From Bromus sterilis (lineage: Eukaryota; Streptophyta; Magnoliopsida; Poales; Poaceae), in NCBI GenBank assembly GCA_950022295.1, contig OX465600.1, positions 303,624,031 to 303,688,030 of the forward strand: DNA of 64,000 bases. Direction: 5' to 3'. Under the pieces are notes generated by a model. It had not been told where the DNA came from. It saw only the letters and a list, made by a program, of their open reading frames with translations, and searched no databases. Position 1 is the stretch's first letter. Each line of letters opens with the position of its first letter. A program made the translations under genes and the position numbers. This document shows, one piece after another, positions 23,031-34,182 of the stretch.

Positions 23031-23773
23031 CTAGCGCGTCATTTTCCCCTCGTTTATATCGGCGGCCGCGGCCACCGCATCGGCGACGCCCTTCCCTCCG
23101 CCGCCTCCTCCGGCAGCCGCGTTGCGCTCCACGGCGGCGGCCACAGCAGCGGCGTCCTCCCTCGTGGCCACCTTGTTCGCCGGAAGCACCGCCGCGGCGC
23201 TGCCCAGCACGTCCCTCAGCCGCACCTTCTCGTCGTCGCCCATCCCAGGCCTCGCGTTGGTCTCCGCAGCCTTCTGCGCCGCCGCCGCCACGCCGCCTGG
23301 GACGACGCGGCCCAGCCCCGTCGCGCGCGTCTCGGCGGCCTGCAGCGCCGCCGCGTCCGCGAGGTCCACTGGCTTCTCCCCCGCCGACGTCTGCGCCGCG
23401 GCCTGCAGGGCTTCGCCGATGGTCACCGCGTCCGTTGCCTGCGTCACCCTGGCGCCCGGCACCGGCACCGTGAACTGCGACATCACCTGCATGCAAGAAT
23501 GCTTGTCACGTCTACGTACGAACATCACGTCCCCATGAAAAGATCATGGGGTAGATGTTAGTATGTTACCTGGCCGCCGGCGGTGGCGGTGACGACGCGT
23601 CTCCCGGCGTGCGGGTCGTCGGCCTCGGTGACCCGGAGGTCGCCGACGCGGCCATGTTGTTCCCGATGCTGATCATGGGTGAGAGCCTCCTCTCGCTGAC
23701 GGCGCGCGTCCTGCCCGGCGGCGGATGGCGGGTAGACGTCGCCGGGGCGGAGCTGCTGGGACTGGTCGCTCAT
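23031..23773 (-). CDS. Late embryogenesis abundant / seed maturation protein (SMP, LEA D-34 type)
   Basis: Two exons: 23570-23773 (68 codons, ATG at 23773) and 23031-23486 (151 codons plus TAG). They are joined in phase 0 across an 83-bp intron (CAG|GTAACA donor, CATGCAG acceptor), giving 219 residues. Exon 2 carries typical SMP repeats: TIGEALQAAAQT...KPVDLADAAALQAAE, an ATG-VVPGGVAAAAQ-A-TNAR block, and KVRLRDVL. A second, weaker repeat follows (LPANKVATREDAAAVAAAVERNA). Exon 1 has the GDVYPPS start and a VTEADDPHAGRRVVTATAGGQ segment matching the family's N-terminal half. It is hydrophilic and Ala-rich, with no signal or membrane segment. Family members accumulate in drying seeds and are thought to protect cell contents from water loss. 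Somewhat shorter than usual three-SMP proteins (~260 residues). The frame looks intact and is likely functional. Confidence 0.88.
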
Positions 23774-23854
23774 GGCGTAAGGAGAGCGAGAGTTGAACGG
23801 GACGGCTAGATACTAGCTTGAGCTCCTTGTTGTGTGGATCGCATGCATCGCAGG

Positions 23855-23863
23855 GAATATATG
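23855..23863 (-). promoter_or_regulatory. TATA box of the LEA gene
   Basis: CATATATTC on the minus strand, ~85 bp upstream of the ATG at 23773, a normal distance for a grass gene with a short leader. A CATGCATG-like RY core (GCATGCATCG, 23841-23850) lies between it and the ATG. Confidence 0.6.
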
Positions 23864-24016
23864 GGGGGGAGACGAGAAGGTGGTAGAGCGGCAAGCTTTG
23901 GCGCTGCCTGCTGTGTGAGCTTGCCACGGCGCGCTCCACTGCAGCGACACCTGCAAAGTAGAAGGATTGTAGGAAGACACCTGCAACGACGCCCTCTTCG
24001 CTTCACGACGCGTACA

Positions 24017-24060
24017 ATGCATGCATGCATGCACCGCTCACTTCCTAGGTAGTAGACGTG
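24017..24060 (-). promoter_or_regulatory. RY (CATGCATG) cluster and ACGT core upstream of the LEA gene
   Basis: 24017-24033 is a continuous ATGC repeat containing overlapping CATGCATG motifs. These are the RY/Sph element bound by B3 factors of the ABI3/VP1/FUS3 group in seed promoters. An ACGT core (AGACGTGC, 24053-24060) nearby could be an ABRE. This combination fits seed-maturation and ABA control, but binding is inferred from motif only. Confidence 0.55.
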
Positions 24061-24265
24061 CTTATTTTGCATTGGACGGCCAACCCTGAGTTCACGATTC
24101 TGCATTGCACAATTGCGATAATGATTGCCTACTGAAAATATATTGGCAAAATACAAGAGGCCAACAAGGAAATCACTATTATTAAAAAAAATACATCAGC
24201 GAATCAACATACATACAGTTGACTTACGAGGATCGTAGCGTCCTCATTCCGGACACGGCTAATAT

Positions 24266-24447
24266 TGTTAGAGTAGTTATTATCGCATGTACTCTTTTCC
24301 TAGTATCCAGTCTACCCACGGTTCAATCCCTTGTATATTCTGTAGTTTGTTTAAATCGGGGATTAGATCTTGTGATTAGTTAAGGATGTACGTGTATATA
24401 TACACAACCCATGGATGAATACAAGTGTGCAATTCTCCAAACCTACA
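24266..24447 (+). repeat. 5' LTR of the short-LTR Copia element
   Basis: Begins TGTTAGAGTAG and ends AAACCTACA. It has a TATA-like GTATATATACAC at ~24392-24403. It differs from the 3' LTR at a handful of sites (CCCTTG/CCGTTG, ATTCTG/ATTTTG, CGGGG/CGTGG, AAGGATG/AGGGACG, GATGAAT/GATAAAT, AAGTG/AAGCG). About eight differences in 182 bp, so the insertion is not very recent. Confidence 0.95.
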
Positions 24448-24456
24448 TGGTATCAG
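24448..24456 (+). promoter_or_regulatory. Primer-binding site of the short-LTR Copia (tRNA-iMet type)
   Basis: TGGTATCAG directly follows the 5' LTR, the standard plant Copia site complementary to the 3' end of initiator tRNA-Met. Confidence 0.9.
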
Positions 24457-24628
24457 TTTTCCCCACGATCTCCTAGTCTTCCGCCGCACCCAACTCCCTC
24501 CCCTACGTCGCTGCTGCGCCTGCGATCCAATCTCCGCCGCCCCTGCAGAACCGTGCCGCCGCCTCTCCTTGCCCCCGCACTTCCCAGCCGCCGCACCTCC
24601 CAGCAGCCGATTCCCCACCTCCCCTACC

Positions 24629-24802
24629 ATGTCTTCGCAACACCAATCAGATGCATCTGATGGCTCCTTCGACAAAACCAATCCCTTCGCCCATCTTGCA
24701 GCCGATTCCCCTCGCCCTTCTGTTTCTGCTATCCAACTCATCAACATCCGTTCCCACGTTCCGGTTATTCTTGATTTTAAGGAATCCAACTTCATGATCT
24801 GG
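24629..24802 (+). pseudogene. Copia gag, N-terminal part, cut by CACTA insertion
   Basis: The ATG at 24629 opens a frame starting MSSQHQSDASDG and running through INIRSHVPVILDFKESNF to the Trp codon before the CACTA at 24803. The last segment is the usual Copia gag N-terminal motif (a pocket around L-x-x-x-N-F-x-x-W). The frame resumes at 27243. Confidence 0.8.
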
Positions 24803-25560
24803 CACTAGTAGAGAAACCCCCCTTTAGTACCGGTTTCAAAGGACCTTTAGTACCGATTTTGGAACCGGTACTAAAGATCCGGTACTAAAATCCTCCCCCC
24901 TTTCGTACCGGTTCCTTACGAACCGGTACTAAAGGTGCCTCCACGTGGTCACGGAGGAGCCCGCGGGGCTGGAGACCTTTGGTACCGGTTCGTAACACGA
25001 ACCGGTACTAAAGGTTATTTCGTTAAAAAAAATTATTTTCTTTTTTTCTAATTATTTTTCACTCCCTCTATTTTTTAGAATATCTAGTATTTCCATTAGT
25101 GTCTAACTACACTTAATCTCTAGTCAAATTATTTACCTGTGGTCAAACTTCCCACGCTTAACTTCCGAGTTCCTTTCCCTCCCACTTCCAAGTGCTTCGC
25201 ATGCATGTTGTTGATACTAGTATCATATCAATCCTATTAACATGTTGGTCGATGTCACATTTCTTTATTGTTTAAATTCTAGATAATTCTTTTAATAAAA
25301 AAATTAATGATGTAATAATAATGTTGAATAAATAGATAAAATTAACTTTTTAAATTTGTATTTTTTTTAATTTTTTAATATTTTTTTGCCAAACCTAAAA
25401 CCTGAAAATTTGAAAATCTTATAATTTGCTAAAGGTAATAGTAATCTTTATGCAGATGCAATTATTAATTTTAATTTTGAAAAAAATAAAAATATATAAA
25501 ATTCTAAATTTTCTAAATATATAAGGTTTTCTGGCTGATCGCCCGGGACTAAAGGTCCTT

Positions 25561-26758
25561 TTAGCTCAAAATAAATCATTAAATGCATGAAAAATATCAA
25601 ATGAAGTGAGAAAGGGTTGAAATTTTAGTATGTGGATTTGAATGCTGCATGTTGGATGCAAAAAAAAGTCTTGAGTTCAACTAAGTTTGGAAAAATGAAA
25701 TGCTTTTGAAACACATGTGTTTTCGTTTGAAACCCTCGTACTTTGAAAGAGATGGTCCAGTTTGTACACGAAGTGCATCGAGTTTTTGCCGTAATCCTCT
25801 CAACTTTTGCACACATGCTATGTGGGTCAAATGATGATACCATGCCAAGTTTCAACCATTTCTGAGTTCAGTTGTAGTGCTTTCCAATTACAGGGTCATT
25901 TAGTTCAAAATAAATCATTAAATGCATAACAAATAGCAAATAAAGTCAGAAAGGGTTAAAAATTTAGTATGTGGCTTTGAATGCTGCATGTTGTATGCAA
26001 AAAAATTCTTGAGTTGAAATACGTTTAGAATAATGAAATTCCTTTGAAACACATGTGTTTTCGTCTGAAACCCTCGTACTTTGAAAGAGATGGTCTAGTT
26101 TGTACACGAAGTGCATCTAGTTTTTGCCGTAATCCTCTCAACTTTTGCACACATGCTATGTGGGTCAAATGATGATACCATGCCAAGTTTCAACCTTTTC
26201 TGAGTTCAGTTATAGTGCTTTCCAATTACAGGGTCATTTAGCTCAAAATAAATCATAAATGCATGAAAAATATCAAATGAAGTGAGAAAGGGTTGAAATT
26301 TTAGTATGTGGATTTGAATGTTGCATGTTGGATGCAAAAAAAGTCTTGAGTTGAAATAAGTTTGGAAAAATGAAAACATGTGTTTTCGTCTGAAACCCTC
26401 GTACTTTGAAAGAGATGGTCCAGTTTGTACACGAAGTGCATCCAGTTTTTGCCGTAATCCTCTCAACTTTTGCACACATGCTATGTGGGTCAAATGATTA
26501 TACCATGCCAAGTTTCAACTGTTTCTGAGTTCAGTTGTAGTGCTTTCCAATACAGGGTCATTTAGTTCAAAATAAATCATTAAATGCATGAAAAATAACA
26601 AATGAAGTCAGAAAGGGTTGAAATTTTAGTATGTGGCTTTGAATGCTGCATGTTGGATGCAAAAAAGTCTTGAGTTGAAATAAGTTTAGAAAAATGAAAT
26701 ATCTTTGAAACACATGTGTTTTCGTTTGAAACCCTCGTACTTTGAAAGAGATGGTCCA
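25561..26758. repeat. ~338-bp tandem array inside CACTA A, about 3.6 units
   Basis: Units start at TTAG(C/T)TCAAAATAAATC near 25561, 25900, 26239 and 26562. Each contains AGAAAGGGTTGAAA, GCTGCATGTTG, ACACATGTGTTTTCGT, CTCGTACTTTGAAAGAGATGG and TGCACACATGCTATGTGGG. The third unit is ~15 bp short. The last stops at 26758 in GATGGTCCAG. Open frames on the minus strand repeat with the units and are not genes. Confidence 0.92.
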
Positions 26759-27242
26759 GCTGACAAAAGGAGATCAGTAAAAAAAGTGAAAAACATTCCC
26801 CGGCTCGGCGAATAGGCGAAACAATTGTTAGCCCCGTTGAAGTTGTTTAGCGACGATATCGTCCACGTCAAGGGGATGGCGCCCGGTACTAAAATTTGTG
26901 ATTACCTGCCCGCTGATCACACACGTACAGTGACTTAATTAAACTGTCAGCACCTGCAACGGCGGACACAACCCTTTAGTACCGGTTCGTGACACGAACC
27001 GGTACTAAAGGAAAACCTTTAGTACCGGTTCGTGTCACGAACCGGTACTAAAGGTTTTCTGGCTGACGCCAACCTTTTAGTACCGGTTCGTAACACGAAT
27101 CGGTACGAAATCCCCTCACGAACCGTTACGAAAGCTCTTCGCCCGCCTGGACACTCAAACCGGTACGAAAGACCCCTTTAGTACCGGTTCGTAAGGGAAC
27201 CGGTACTAAAGGTTTAGACGGTTGCCCCATTTTCTACTAGTG
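26759..27242. repeat. Right subterminal region of CACTA A
   Basis: After a short unique stretch (26759-26965) come three back-to-back inverted pairs of TTTAGTACCGGTTCGT and ACGAACCGGTACTAAAGG, ending at the TIR. Confidence 0.8.
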
Positions 27243-28200
27243 TGGCAGACACACTTTAATCTCACGTTCAAGAAACTTGGTCTCACAGATCATATCAACG
27301 GCCTCGTCGATGCTCAGATGATGGTTGATGATGTTGCCTGGACGCAGATTGATCAATGCATTGTGTCCTGGCTCTACACCACCATTGCCCAGGACATCCT
27401 GCAGATCATTATCCAGCCCGCCGACACCGCCGAACGTGCTTGGAACTCCATCACCGAGCTCTTCCTGGACAACCGTTTGCAGCGCGCCATCTTCGCCCAG
27501 AAAGATTTTCACAATCTTACCCAGGGCGATCTCTCCATCATCGCGTACTCCGGAAAACTCAAGGTCATCACCGACGACCTTCATCAACGGCCTAAACGAT
27601 GAGTTTGGCCACTGCATGGCCGCCCTCACCATCAACCCGGCGGGTCTGACCTTCCGCCGGGCTCGCTCGGCCCTCCTCCAGGAAGAACGCCGTCTTGGTC
27701 GGCAAACCCATCAGCAGCCTCCTACCGCTCTTCTCGCGGGTGGATCGTCTACACCGACCGCTGCACGCACTGCTGCTCCTGCTTCCACTGGTCACAGCCG
27801 CACCAAGAACAAGACTAAGAAGAAGCAACCTGCTCCTGGAAAACTCCAATGTCCTCACTCCAGCACACGCGCCCTTCTACCGAGGAGGTTTCCCGCTCTC
27901 GGGCATGTTCCAGGCCTGGGCGCCGTACCAGCGTGTCCATGGTCCGGGCATTGGCATCCTCGGTCCTCGCCCTGGACCGGCTCCACCACAGGCGCACACT
28001 GCTGCTCTTGGACAGCAGCCAGGCTTCTTCAACAACGCTGCTGCCCTTGGACAGCAGCCAGGCTTCTTCAACAACGCTGCTGCACCTGGGTCTCATGCCG
28101 GCTACTCCCCTACACGCCGGCGCCGCAACCTACAGCATGGGACCAGGCTCCTCTTCATGCTGCTCTCCACAACATGTCGCTGTAGCCCCATGCTGGTGGC
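27243..28200 (+). pseudogene. Copia gag, C-terminal part, frameshifted
   Basis: Resumes with a W-Q-T-H-F motif and reads through AWTQIDQCIVSWLYTTIAQD, a typical UBN2-type gag core, to a frameshift near 27585. A second frame continues with INGLNDEFGHCMAAL and a Pro/Ala/Gln-rich tail. The tail contains a 39-bp tandem duplication (units at 28011 and 28050, encoding a Gln-Pro-Gly-Phe repeat). No CCHC zinc knuckle is evident. Confidence 0.7.
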
Positions 28201-28401
28201 CAAGATTGGATCCTTGATATAGGGGCTACCTCCCACCTCTCCAACAACCCCGGTATCGTCTCTAATCCCTCCCCGTTTACCTCGTCTACTTGTTTCACCG
28301 TAGGTAATGGTGCCTCCCTGCCCATTACACATACTGGTGACACATCCTTCTCCACTTCCTCTTTTCCTATTCATCTTCGTAATATTCGTGTCACTCCTCA
28401 C
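28201..28401 (+). pseudogene. Copia aspartic protease region
   Basis: Translates to W-I-L-D-I-G-A-T-S-H, with Ile in place of the more common Thr/Ser after the catalytic Asp. FTVGNGASLPITHTG, also typical of Copia proteases, follows. It leads into the pre-integrase segment without a clear boundary. Confidence 0.65.
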
Positions 28402-29154
28402 TTGATAAAAAATTTAATTTATGTTCGAGCTCTAACCCGTCAAAATCCAATCACTGTTGAATTTGATCGTTTTGCCTTCTTTATTAAGGACCTTCAAACT
28501 CGGGCGGTGATTCTGCGCTGTGACAGTAATGACGAACTCTACCCACTGGTTGCTGCTTCATTACCATCTCCACAAGCTTTTGTCACCACCACCACCGATC
28601 TTTGGCACCAGCGGCTCGGGCATCCCGGACGTGACTCCTTGTCACGCACAATTTCTTCATTTTATTTTAGTTGCAATAAGTCTCCTACTAGTACTTGTCG
28701 TGCTTGTAGGTTGGGCAAACATGTTCGCCTTCCATTCAAAGATTCTGAGTCTAGGGCTAGTTTTGCATTTGAACTTCTACATTGCGATGTATGGACCTCT
28801 CCTATCAATAGTGTCTCTGGGTTTAAATATTATTTGGTTATACTTGATGATTATTCCCATTATACATGGACTTTTCTTTTGCATCAAAAATCTGAAGTTT
28901 TTGCTCGACTCTCTGAATTTCATGCCTTTGTCAACACTCAGTTTCAGAAACCGATCCTCAGTTTTCAGACCGACAACGGTCGTGAGTTTGATAATAAAAC
29001 CTCTCGTGCTTTCTTTGCCACTCGCGGTATTCGTTTGCGCTTGTCGTGTCCATATACATCGCAACAAAATGGACGAGCAGAAAGAATTTTGCGCACATTG
29101 AATGATAGTGTTCGTGCTTTATTATTTCATGCTCATCTTCCACCGCGTTTTTGA
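28402..29154 (+). pseudogene. Copia integrase (GAG-pre-integrase and rve core)
   Basis: Contains the HHCC zinc-binding part (LWHQRLGHPG...CRACRLGKH). The catalytic core follows: Asp in HCDVWTSP, Asp in SFQTDNGREF, and Glu in QQNGRAERILRTLND, all three acidic residues present. A TGA at 29152-29154 interrupts the frame just after LPPRF. The reading resumes as the ADALATATYLINL segment, so the protein is truncated. Confidence 0.85.
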
Positions 29155-29984
29155 GCTGACGCTCTTGCCACTGCCACATATCTCATCAACTTACGCCCAT
29201 GCAAACCTCGCCAAAATCAAACTCCACATGAACTTCTATTCACCCGGCCTCCTGCCTATGACCATCTCCGAGTTTTTGGATGTTTGTGCTTTCCCAACAC
29301 CTCTTCTACAGCTCCCCATAAACTCGCTCCTCGCTCGGTTCCGTGCATCTTTCTGGGTTACCCACCTGATCATCGTGGTTACCGGTGTTATGATCCCCAA
29401 ACTCGTCGAGTTTTAATCTCACGGCACGTCTATTTTGACGAGCATATTTTTCCTTTCAGGGACACCGCGCCTACACCACGTGATGATCATCTTCAGGAAC
29501 CACCAATGCAGCTTGTTTCGGTTCCTGTGCGGCAACCTCGTCGCCGTGCACCAGCGCCCGTCGCTCCCACGACTCCGGCGACGCCATCGACGCCACCAGT
29601 GGCGTCGCCCCTGCAGCCGTCTCCTGAGCAGTCGTTCTCCAGGGCTGCTGGGATGTCTCCAGGCGCTGCTGCAGCTTCTGCACCACCCCATACTACAGGT
29701 GCATGCAGCCAATAGCCGGATGTTGGGACGTCTTCAGGCTCTACTACTGATTCTGCACCAACACATCCTAACGAGCAGGCTGCAACCCCTACTACTTCAC
29801 CAGCCGTCCCTGATACATCAAGGGCACCTCCTACTGCCTCTCCAACATCGTCGCCCGCTGGCCCTCGTGTGCTCCCGGCCACCTTCACCAACACTCAGCC
29901 GGCGACCCCGTCTTCTGCCGCTGTTGCTCCGGCTCCACGTCCGCATCATGCCCTTGAAGAGCGACATCCGTCGCACTCCATGAT
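29155..29984 (+). pseudogene. Copia post-integrase region and linker
   Basis: Continues in frame-shifted pieces: an integrase C-terminal segment, then VPCIFLGYPPDHRGYRCYDP and HVYFDEHIFPF, both conserved downstream of Copia integrase. A long Pro/Ala/Ser-rich linker follows to the CACTA insertion at 29985. A TAG at 29713 and other breaks are present. Confidence 0.75.
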
Positions 29985-30661
29985 CACTAGTGGACAGACT
30001 CCCATATTGTCCCGGTTCATAAGGGCCTTTGGTCCCGGTTTCACATCCGGGACCAATAACTCGGGACTAATGATGGTCCCGGTTGGCCCACGAACCGGGA
30101 CCGAAGAGGCTCCACGTGGCCAGGCGCGCAGCGAGAGGGGAGGGGTCATTGGTCCCGGTTGATAGGAAGAACCGGGACCGAAGAGGGGTCATTGGTCCCG
30201 GTTGATAGGAAGAACCGGGACCGAAGAGGCTCCATTTTCTGATTTTTTCCATTTATTTATTTTGTTTTCCATTTTATTACTTATTATTTATTATTTATTA
30301 TTTATTATTTATTTATTATTATTTATTATTCTTAATCTAAAATCATTATGGTTAATCTCAAATCAAATTGACCTTCATGGTTAAACTTCCCCAAGGGTCA
30401 CCCATCCTCACACTACTCTAGTCCCAGCACGCTTAACTTTTCAGTTCCATTCAACACCTAACCCAACTCGCTTAACAGTCACTTGTTGATATATGTATCA
30501 TATCAATCCTATTAAACCTTGTTGATGTCTAGGACCTTGTTGATGTCTATGTTGTGATGAAATTTTTTAAAAAAATTGAAACTTCCCGATCGGTTACCTA
30601 TTATATTTTAAATGTTTTTAAATTATTATTTTGAAAAAATATATTTCTTTTATAATTTTGA

Positions 30662-33420
30662 ACAAATATTTTTCATTTTCGGAGTGACAAAAATGTGGTT
30701 TTTTGTGAAGATTCTACCAAATATTTGATGTAAACTTGAACAACTTTATTTTTGTAAAATACTGGACCATATTTTATTTACAATTGACCAAAATTTCCAT
30801 GTAATATGGTTTTTATATACCTCTTCTGAAAAAGAAAAATTTCCGCAGATTCAGCTGGAACGGGGTCAAATTTGAACTACATGTGCTTGATAGTTTGCTC
30901 TTTATTTTTTGAAAAAAATCATTTCTAGATACACAAGTAGTCATTTCATCAGGGATCCACCAAGACTTTTGTAAGATTCCACCCCTATCTATTACCGGTC
31001 ATGCCCTCCGTTTTGACCACTTTTTGAAATCGACAAAAATAATTCAAAAAAAATAAAAAAATGTAAAACCTTCGCGTTGCATCCTAATTTATGTCTTAGT
31101 AACCATACAAAACAACAAACTTGGAATAAGGCAAATATCTTATAAAAGTCTTTTTAAAATGAGCTATCGAGTATGAAGATTCACGACTTTCAAGCCAAAT
31201 GACCGATGTTACAGCTAGTTTGAAAGGATAGTTTTCCCAAATGATCTCAAATTTTGCACATGTGTGTATATTATACTAGCCAACAAGTTTGCCAAAGGAA
31301 GTTTTTACTTTCTTTGCACGAAAAATCCATTTTCCATTTTCCGAGTGACAAAAATGGGGTTTTTTGTTAAGGATCTACGAAATATTTGATGTCAACTTGA
31401 ACCACTTTATTTTTGTAAAATATTAGACCATGTGTTATTTACAATTGACCAAAGTTTCCATGTTATATGGTTTTTATATACCTCTTCTGAAAAAGACAAA
31501 TTTCCGCAGATTCAGCTGGAACGGGGTCAAATTTGAACTACATGTGCTTGATAGTTTGCTCTTTATTTTTTGAAAAAATCATTTCTAGATACACAAGTAG
31601 TCATTTCATCAGGGATCCACCAAGACTTTTGTAAGATTCCACCCCTATCTATTACCGGTCATGCCCTCCGTTTTGACCACTTTTTGAAATCGACAAAAAT
31701 AATTCAAAAAAAATAAAAAAATGTAAAACCTTCGCGTTGCATCCTAATTTATGTCTTAGTAACCATACAAAACAACAAACTTGGAATAAGGAAAATATCT
31801 TATAAAAGTCTTTTTAAAATGAGCTATCGAGTATGAAGATTCATAACTTTCAAGCCAAATGACCGATGTTACAGCTAGTTTGAAAAGATAGTTTTCCCAA
31901 ATGATCTCAAATTTTGCACATGTGTGTATATTATACTAGCCAACAAGTTTGCCAAAGGAAGTTTTTATTTTCTTTGCACGAAAAATCCATTTTCCATTTT
32001 CCGAGTGACAAAAATGGGGTTTTTTGTGAAGGATCTACCAAATATTTGATGTCAACTTGAACCACTTTATTTTTGTAAAATATTAGACCATGTGTTATTT
32101 ACAATTGACCAAAGTTTCCATGTAATATGATTTTTATATACCTCTTCTGAAAAAGACAAATATCCGCAGATTCAGTTGGAACGGGGTCAAATTTGAACTA
32201 CATGTGGTTGATAGTTTGCTCTTTATTTTTTGAAAAAATCATTTCTAGATACACAAGTAGTCATTTCATCAGGGATCCACCAAGACTTTTGTAAGATTCC
32301 ACCCCTATCTATTACCGGTCATGCCCTCCGTTTTGACCACTTTTTGAAATCGACAAAAATAATTCAAAAAAAATAAAAAAATTTAAAACCTTCCCGTTGC
32401 ATCCTAATTTATGTCTTAGTAACCATACAAAACAACAAACTTGGAATAAGGCAAATATCTTATAACAGTCTTTTTAAAATGAGCTATCGAGTATGAAGAT
32501 TCATAACTTTCAAGCCAAATGACCGATGTTACAGCTAGTTTGAAAAGATAGTTTTCCCAAATGATCTCAAATTTTGCACATGTGTGTATATTATACTAGC
32601 CAACAAGTTTGCCAAAGAAGTATTTATTTTCTTTGCACGAAAAATCCATTTTCCATTTTCCGAGTGACAAAAATGGGGTTTTTTGTGAAGGATCTACCAA
32701 ATATTTGATGTCAACTTGAACCACTTTATTTTTGTAAAATATTAGACCATGTGTTATTTACAATTGACCAAAGTTTCCATGTAATATGGTTTTATATACC
32801 TCTTCTGAAAAAGAAAAATTTCCGCAGATTCAGTTGGAACGGGGTCAAATTTGAACTACATGTGCTTGATAGTTTGCTCTTTATTTTTTGAAAAAATCAT
32901 TTCTAGATACACAAGTAGTCATTTCATCAGGGATCCACCAATACTTTTGTAAGATTCCACCCCTATCTATTACCGGTCATGCCCTCCGTTTTGACCACTT
33001 TTTGAAATCGACAAAAATAATTCAAAAAAAATAAAAAATTGTAAAACCTTCGCGTTGCATCCTAATTTATATCTTAGTAACCATACAAAACAACAAACTT
33101 GGAATAAAGAAAATATCATATAAAAGTCTTTTCAAAATGAGCTATCGAGTATGAAGATTCATGACTTTCAAGCCAAATGACCGATGTTACAGCTAGTTTG
33201 AAAGGATAGTTTTCCCAAATGATCTCATATTTTGCACATGTGTGTATATTATACTAGCCAACAAGTTTGCCAAAGGAAGTTTTTATTTTCTTTGCACGAA
33301 AAATCCATTTTTCATTTTCCGAGTGACAAAAGTAGGGGTTTTTTGTGAAGGATCTACCAAATATTTTATGTCAACTTGAACCACTTTATTTTTGTAAAAT
33401 ATTAGACCATGTGTTATTTA
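30662..33420. repeat. ~660-bp tandem array inside CACTA B, just over four units
   Basis: The marker GAGTGACAAAA(A/G)T recurs at about 30683, 31344, 32005, 32666 and 33323. Each unit holds ATTTGATGT-AACTTGAAC, CAGATTCAG-TGGAACGGGG, TTCATCAGGGATCCACCAA, GGTCATGCCCTCCGTTTTG, CCTTCGCGTTGCATCC and GACCGATGTTACAGCTAG. Units 2-5 are very similar and the first is the most diverged. No conserved open frame runs through the units. Confidence 0.93.
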
Positions 33421-33877
33421 AATGGAGTATATTGCAAATGAATTGCAAATTCAAACTCCAATTTGAATTCAAGTTAGTCAAGTTGTAAATGCTATTGTGT
33501 GATCAAAGTAATTCATATTGAAATGTGTATGATATGCCTCTGATGTGCAATTTAAATGTGTATGATATGCCTCTGATGTGCAATTGAAATGTGGTATGTT
33601 GCTATGGTTCAAGTTGCACAAGCATTTGAAATGAATTTGATTTAATTCCAATTAATCCAAATAGCAAATGCTACTGGTCCCATTTTAAATTCAAATCAAA
33701 CATAGTTCAAAGTTGGATATTTGGATAGATTATTTTCTCCTGATCATTTTTCATATATTATATGTTAAATTTGGAGTTAATATGAATTTTCTATGAATTT
33801 TCAAATTTCACTTAATTTCTGCCATTTTCCGATTTATTCTTTAATCAGAAAAAATAAAAAAATTGTAAAACCAACGG
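33421..33877. other. AT-rich segment of CACTA B between array and right end
   Basis: Contains a short direct repeat (GTGTATGATATGCCTCTGATG twice, near 33520-33585, shown here in part) and otherwise unremarkable AT-rich sequence. Confidence 0.5.
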
Positions 33878-34182
33878 TCCCGGTTTTTGCGACAAACCGG
33901 GACCAATGCCTCGCCAGAGCATTGGTCCCGGTTGTTGACAAAAACCGGGACCATTGTAAAACTAATGGTCCCGGTTTTTGCCACAAACCGGGACCAATGC
34001 CTCGCCAGAGCATTGGTCCCGGTTGGTGGCAAATACCGGGACCGTTGCCCCAGTTGAACCGGGACCAATGCCATATTCAGACGAACCGGGACCGTTGCCC
34101 GACATCGGTCCCGGTTCTGTAATGAACCGGGATCGATGCCTCTTTTGGGCTGGACGAAAGGGGGGTCTGTCTACTAGTGGAT

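Larger units (their letters stand above)
24803..27242. mobile_element. Non-autonomous CACTA transposon A (2440 bp)
   Basis: Termini CACTAGTAGAGAAAC and its inverse ending TTTCTACTAGTG, flanked by TGG at 24800-24802 and 27243-27245. Both ends carry dense subterminal inverted repeats of TAGTACCGGTTCGT / ACGAACCGGTACTAAAGG (24826-25020 and 26970-27215). The interior has no transposase frame. It holds AT-rich DNA and a 338-bp tandem array. It must have been moved by a transposase supplied elsewhere. Inserted in Copia gag. Confidence 0.95.
29985..34179. mobile_element. Non-autonomous CACTA transposon B (4195 bp)
   Basis: Left terminus CACTAGTGGACAGACTCCC and right terminus ending GGGTCTGTCTACTAGTG, flanked by GAT at 29982-29984 and 34180-34182. 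Subterminal GGTCCCGGTT/AACCGGGACC repeats lie at 30016-30235 and 33878-34135. The left end closely matches, inverted, the right end of the CACTA at 12203. The interior is AT-rich and dominated by a ~660-bp tandem array. No protein is encoded. Inserted in the Copia between integrase and RT. Confidence 0.95.

Noticed and set aside
23026..23496. Alternative minus-strand frame overlapping LEA exon 2
   Set aside because: It is the Gly/Arg-rich shadow of the SMP-coding exon. Only the other frame has SMP motifs and joins exon 1 in phase.
25625..26871. Repeated small minus-strand proteins in CACTA A
   Set aside because: They recur with the 338-bp unit and are shifted by small indels between units. 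They are a by-product of the array.
30662..33420. CRISPR-like array because of regular spacing
   Set aside because: The genome is clearly plant. Units are ~660 bp, contiguous and similar throughout, with no repeat-spacer structure.
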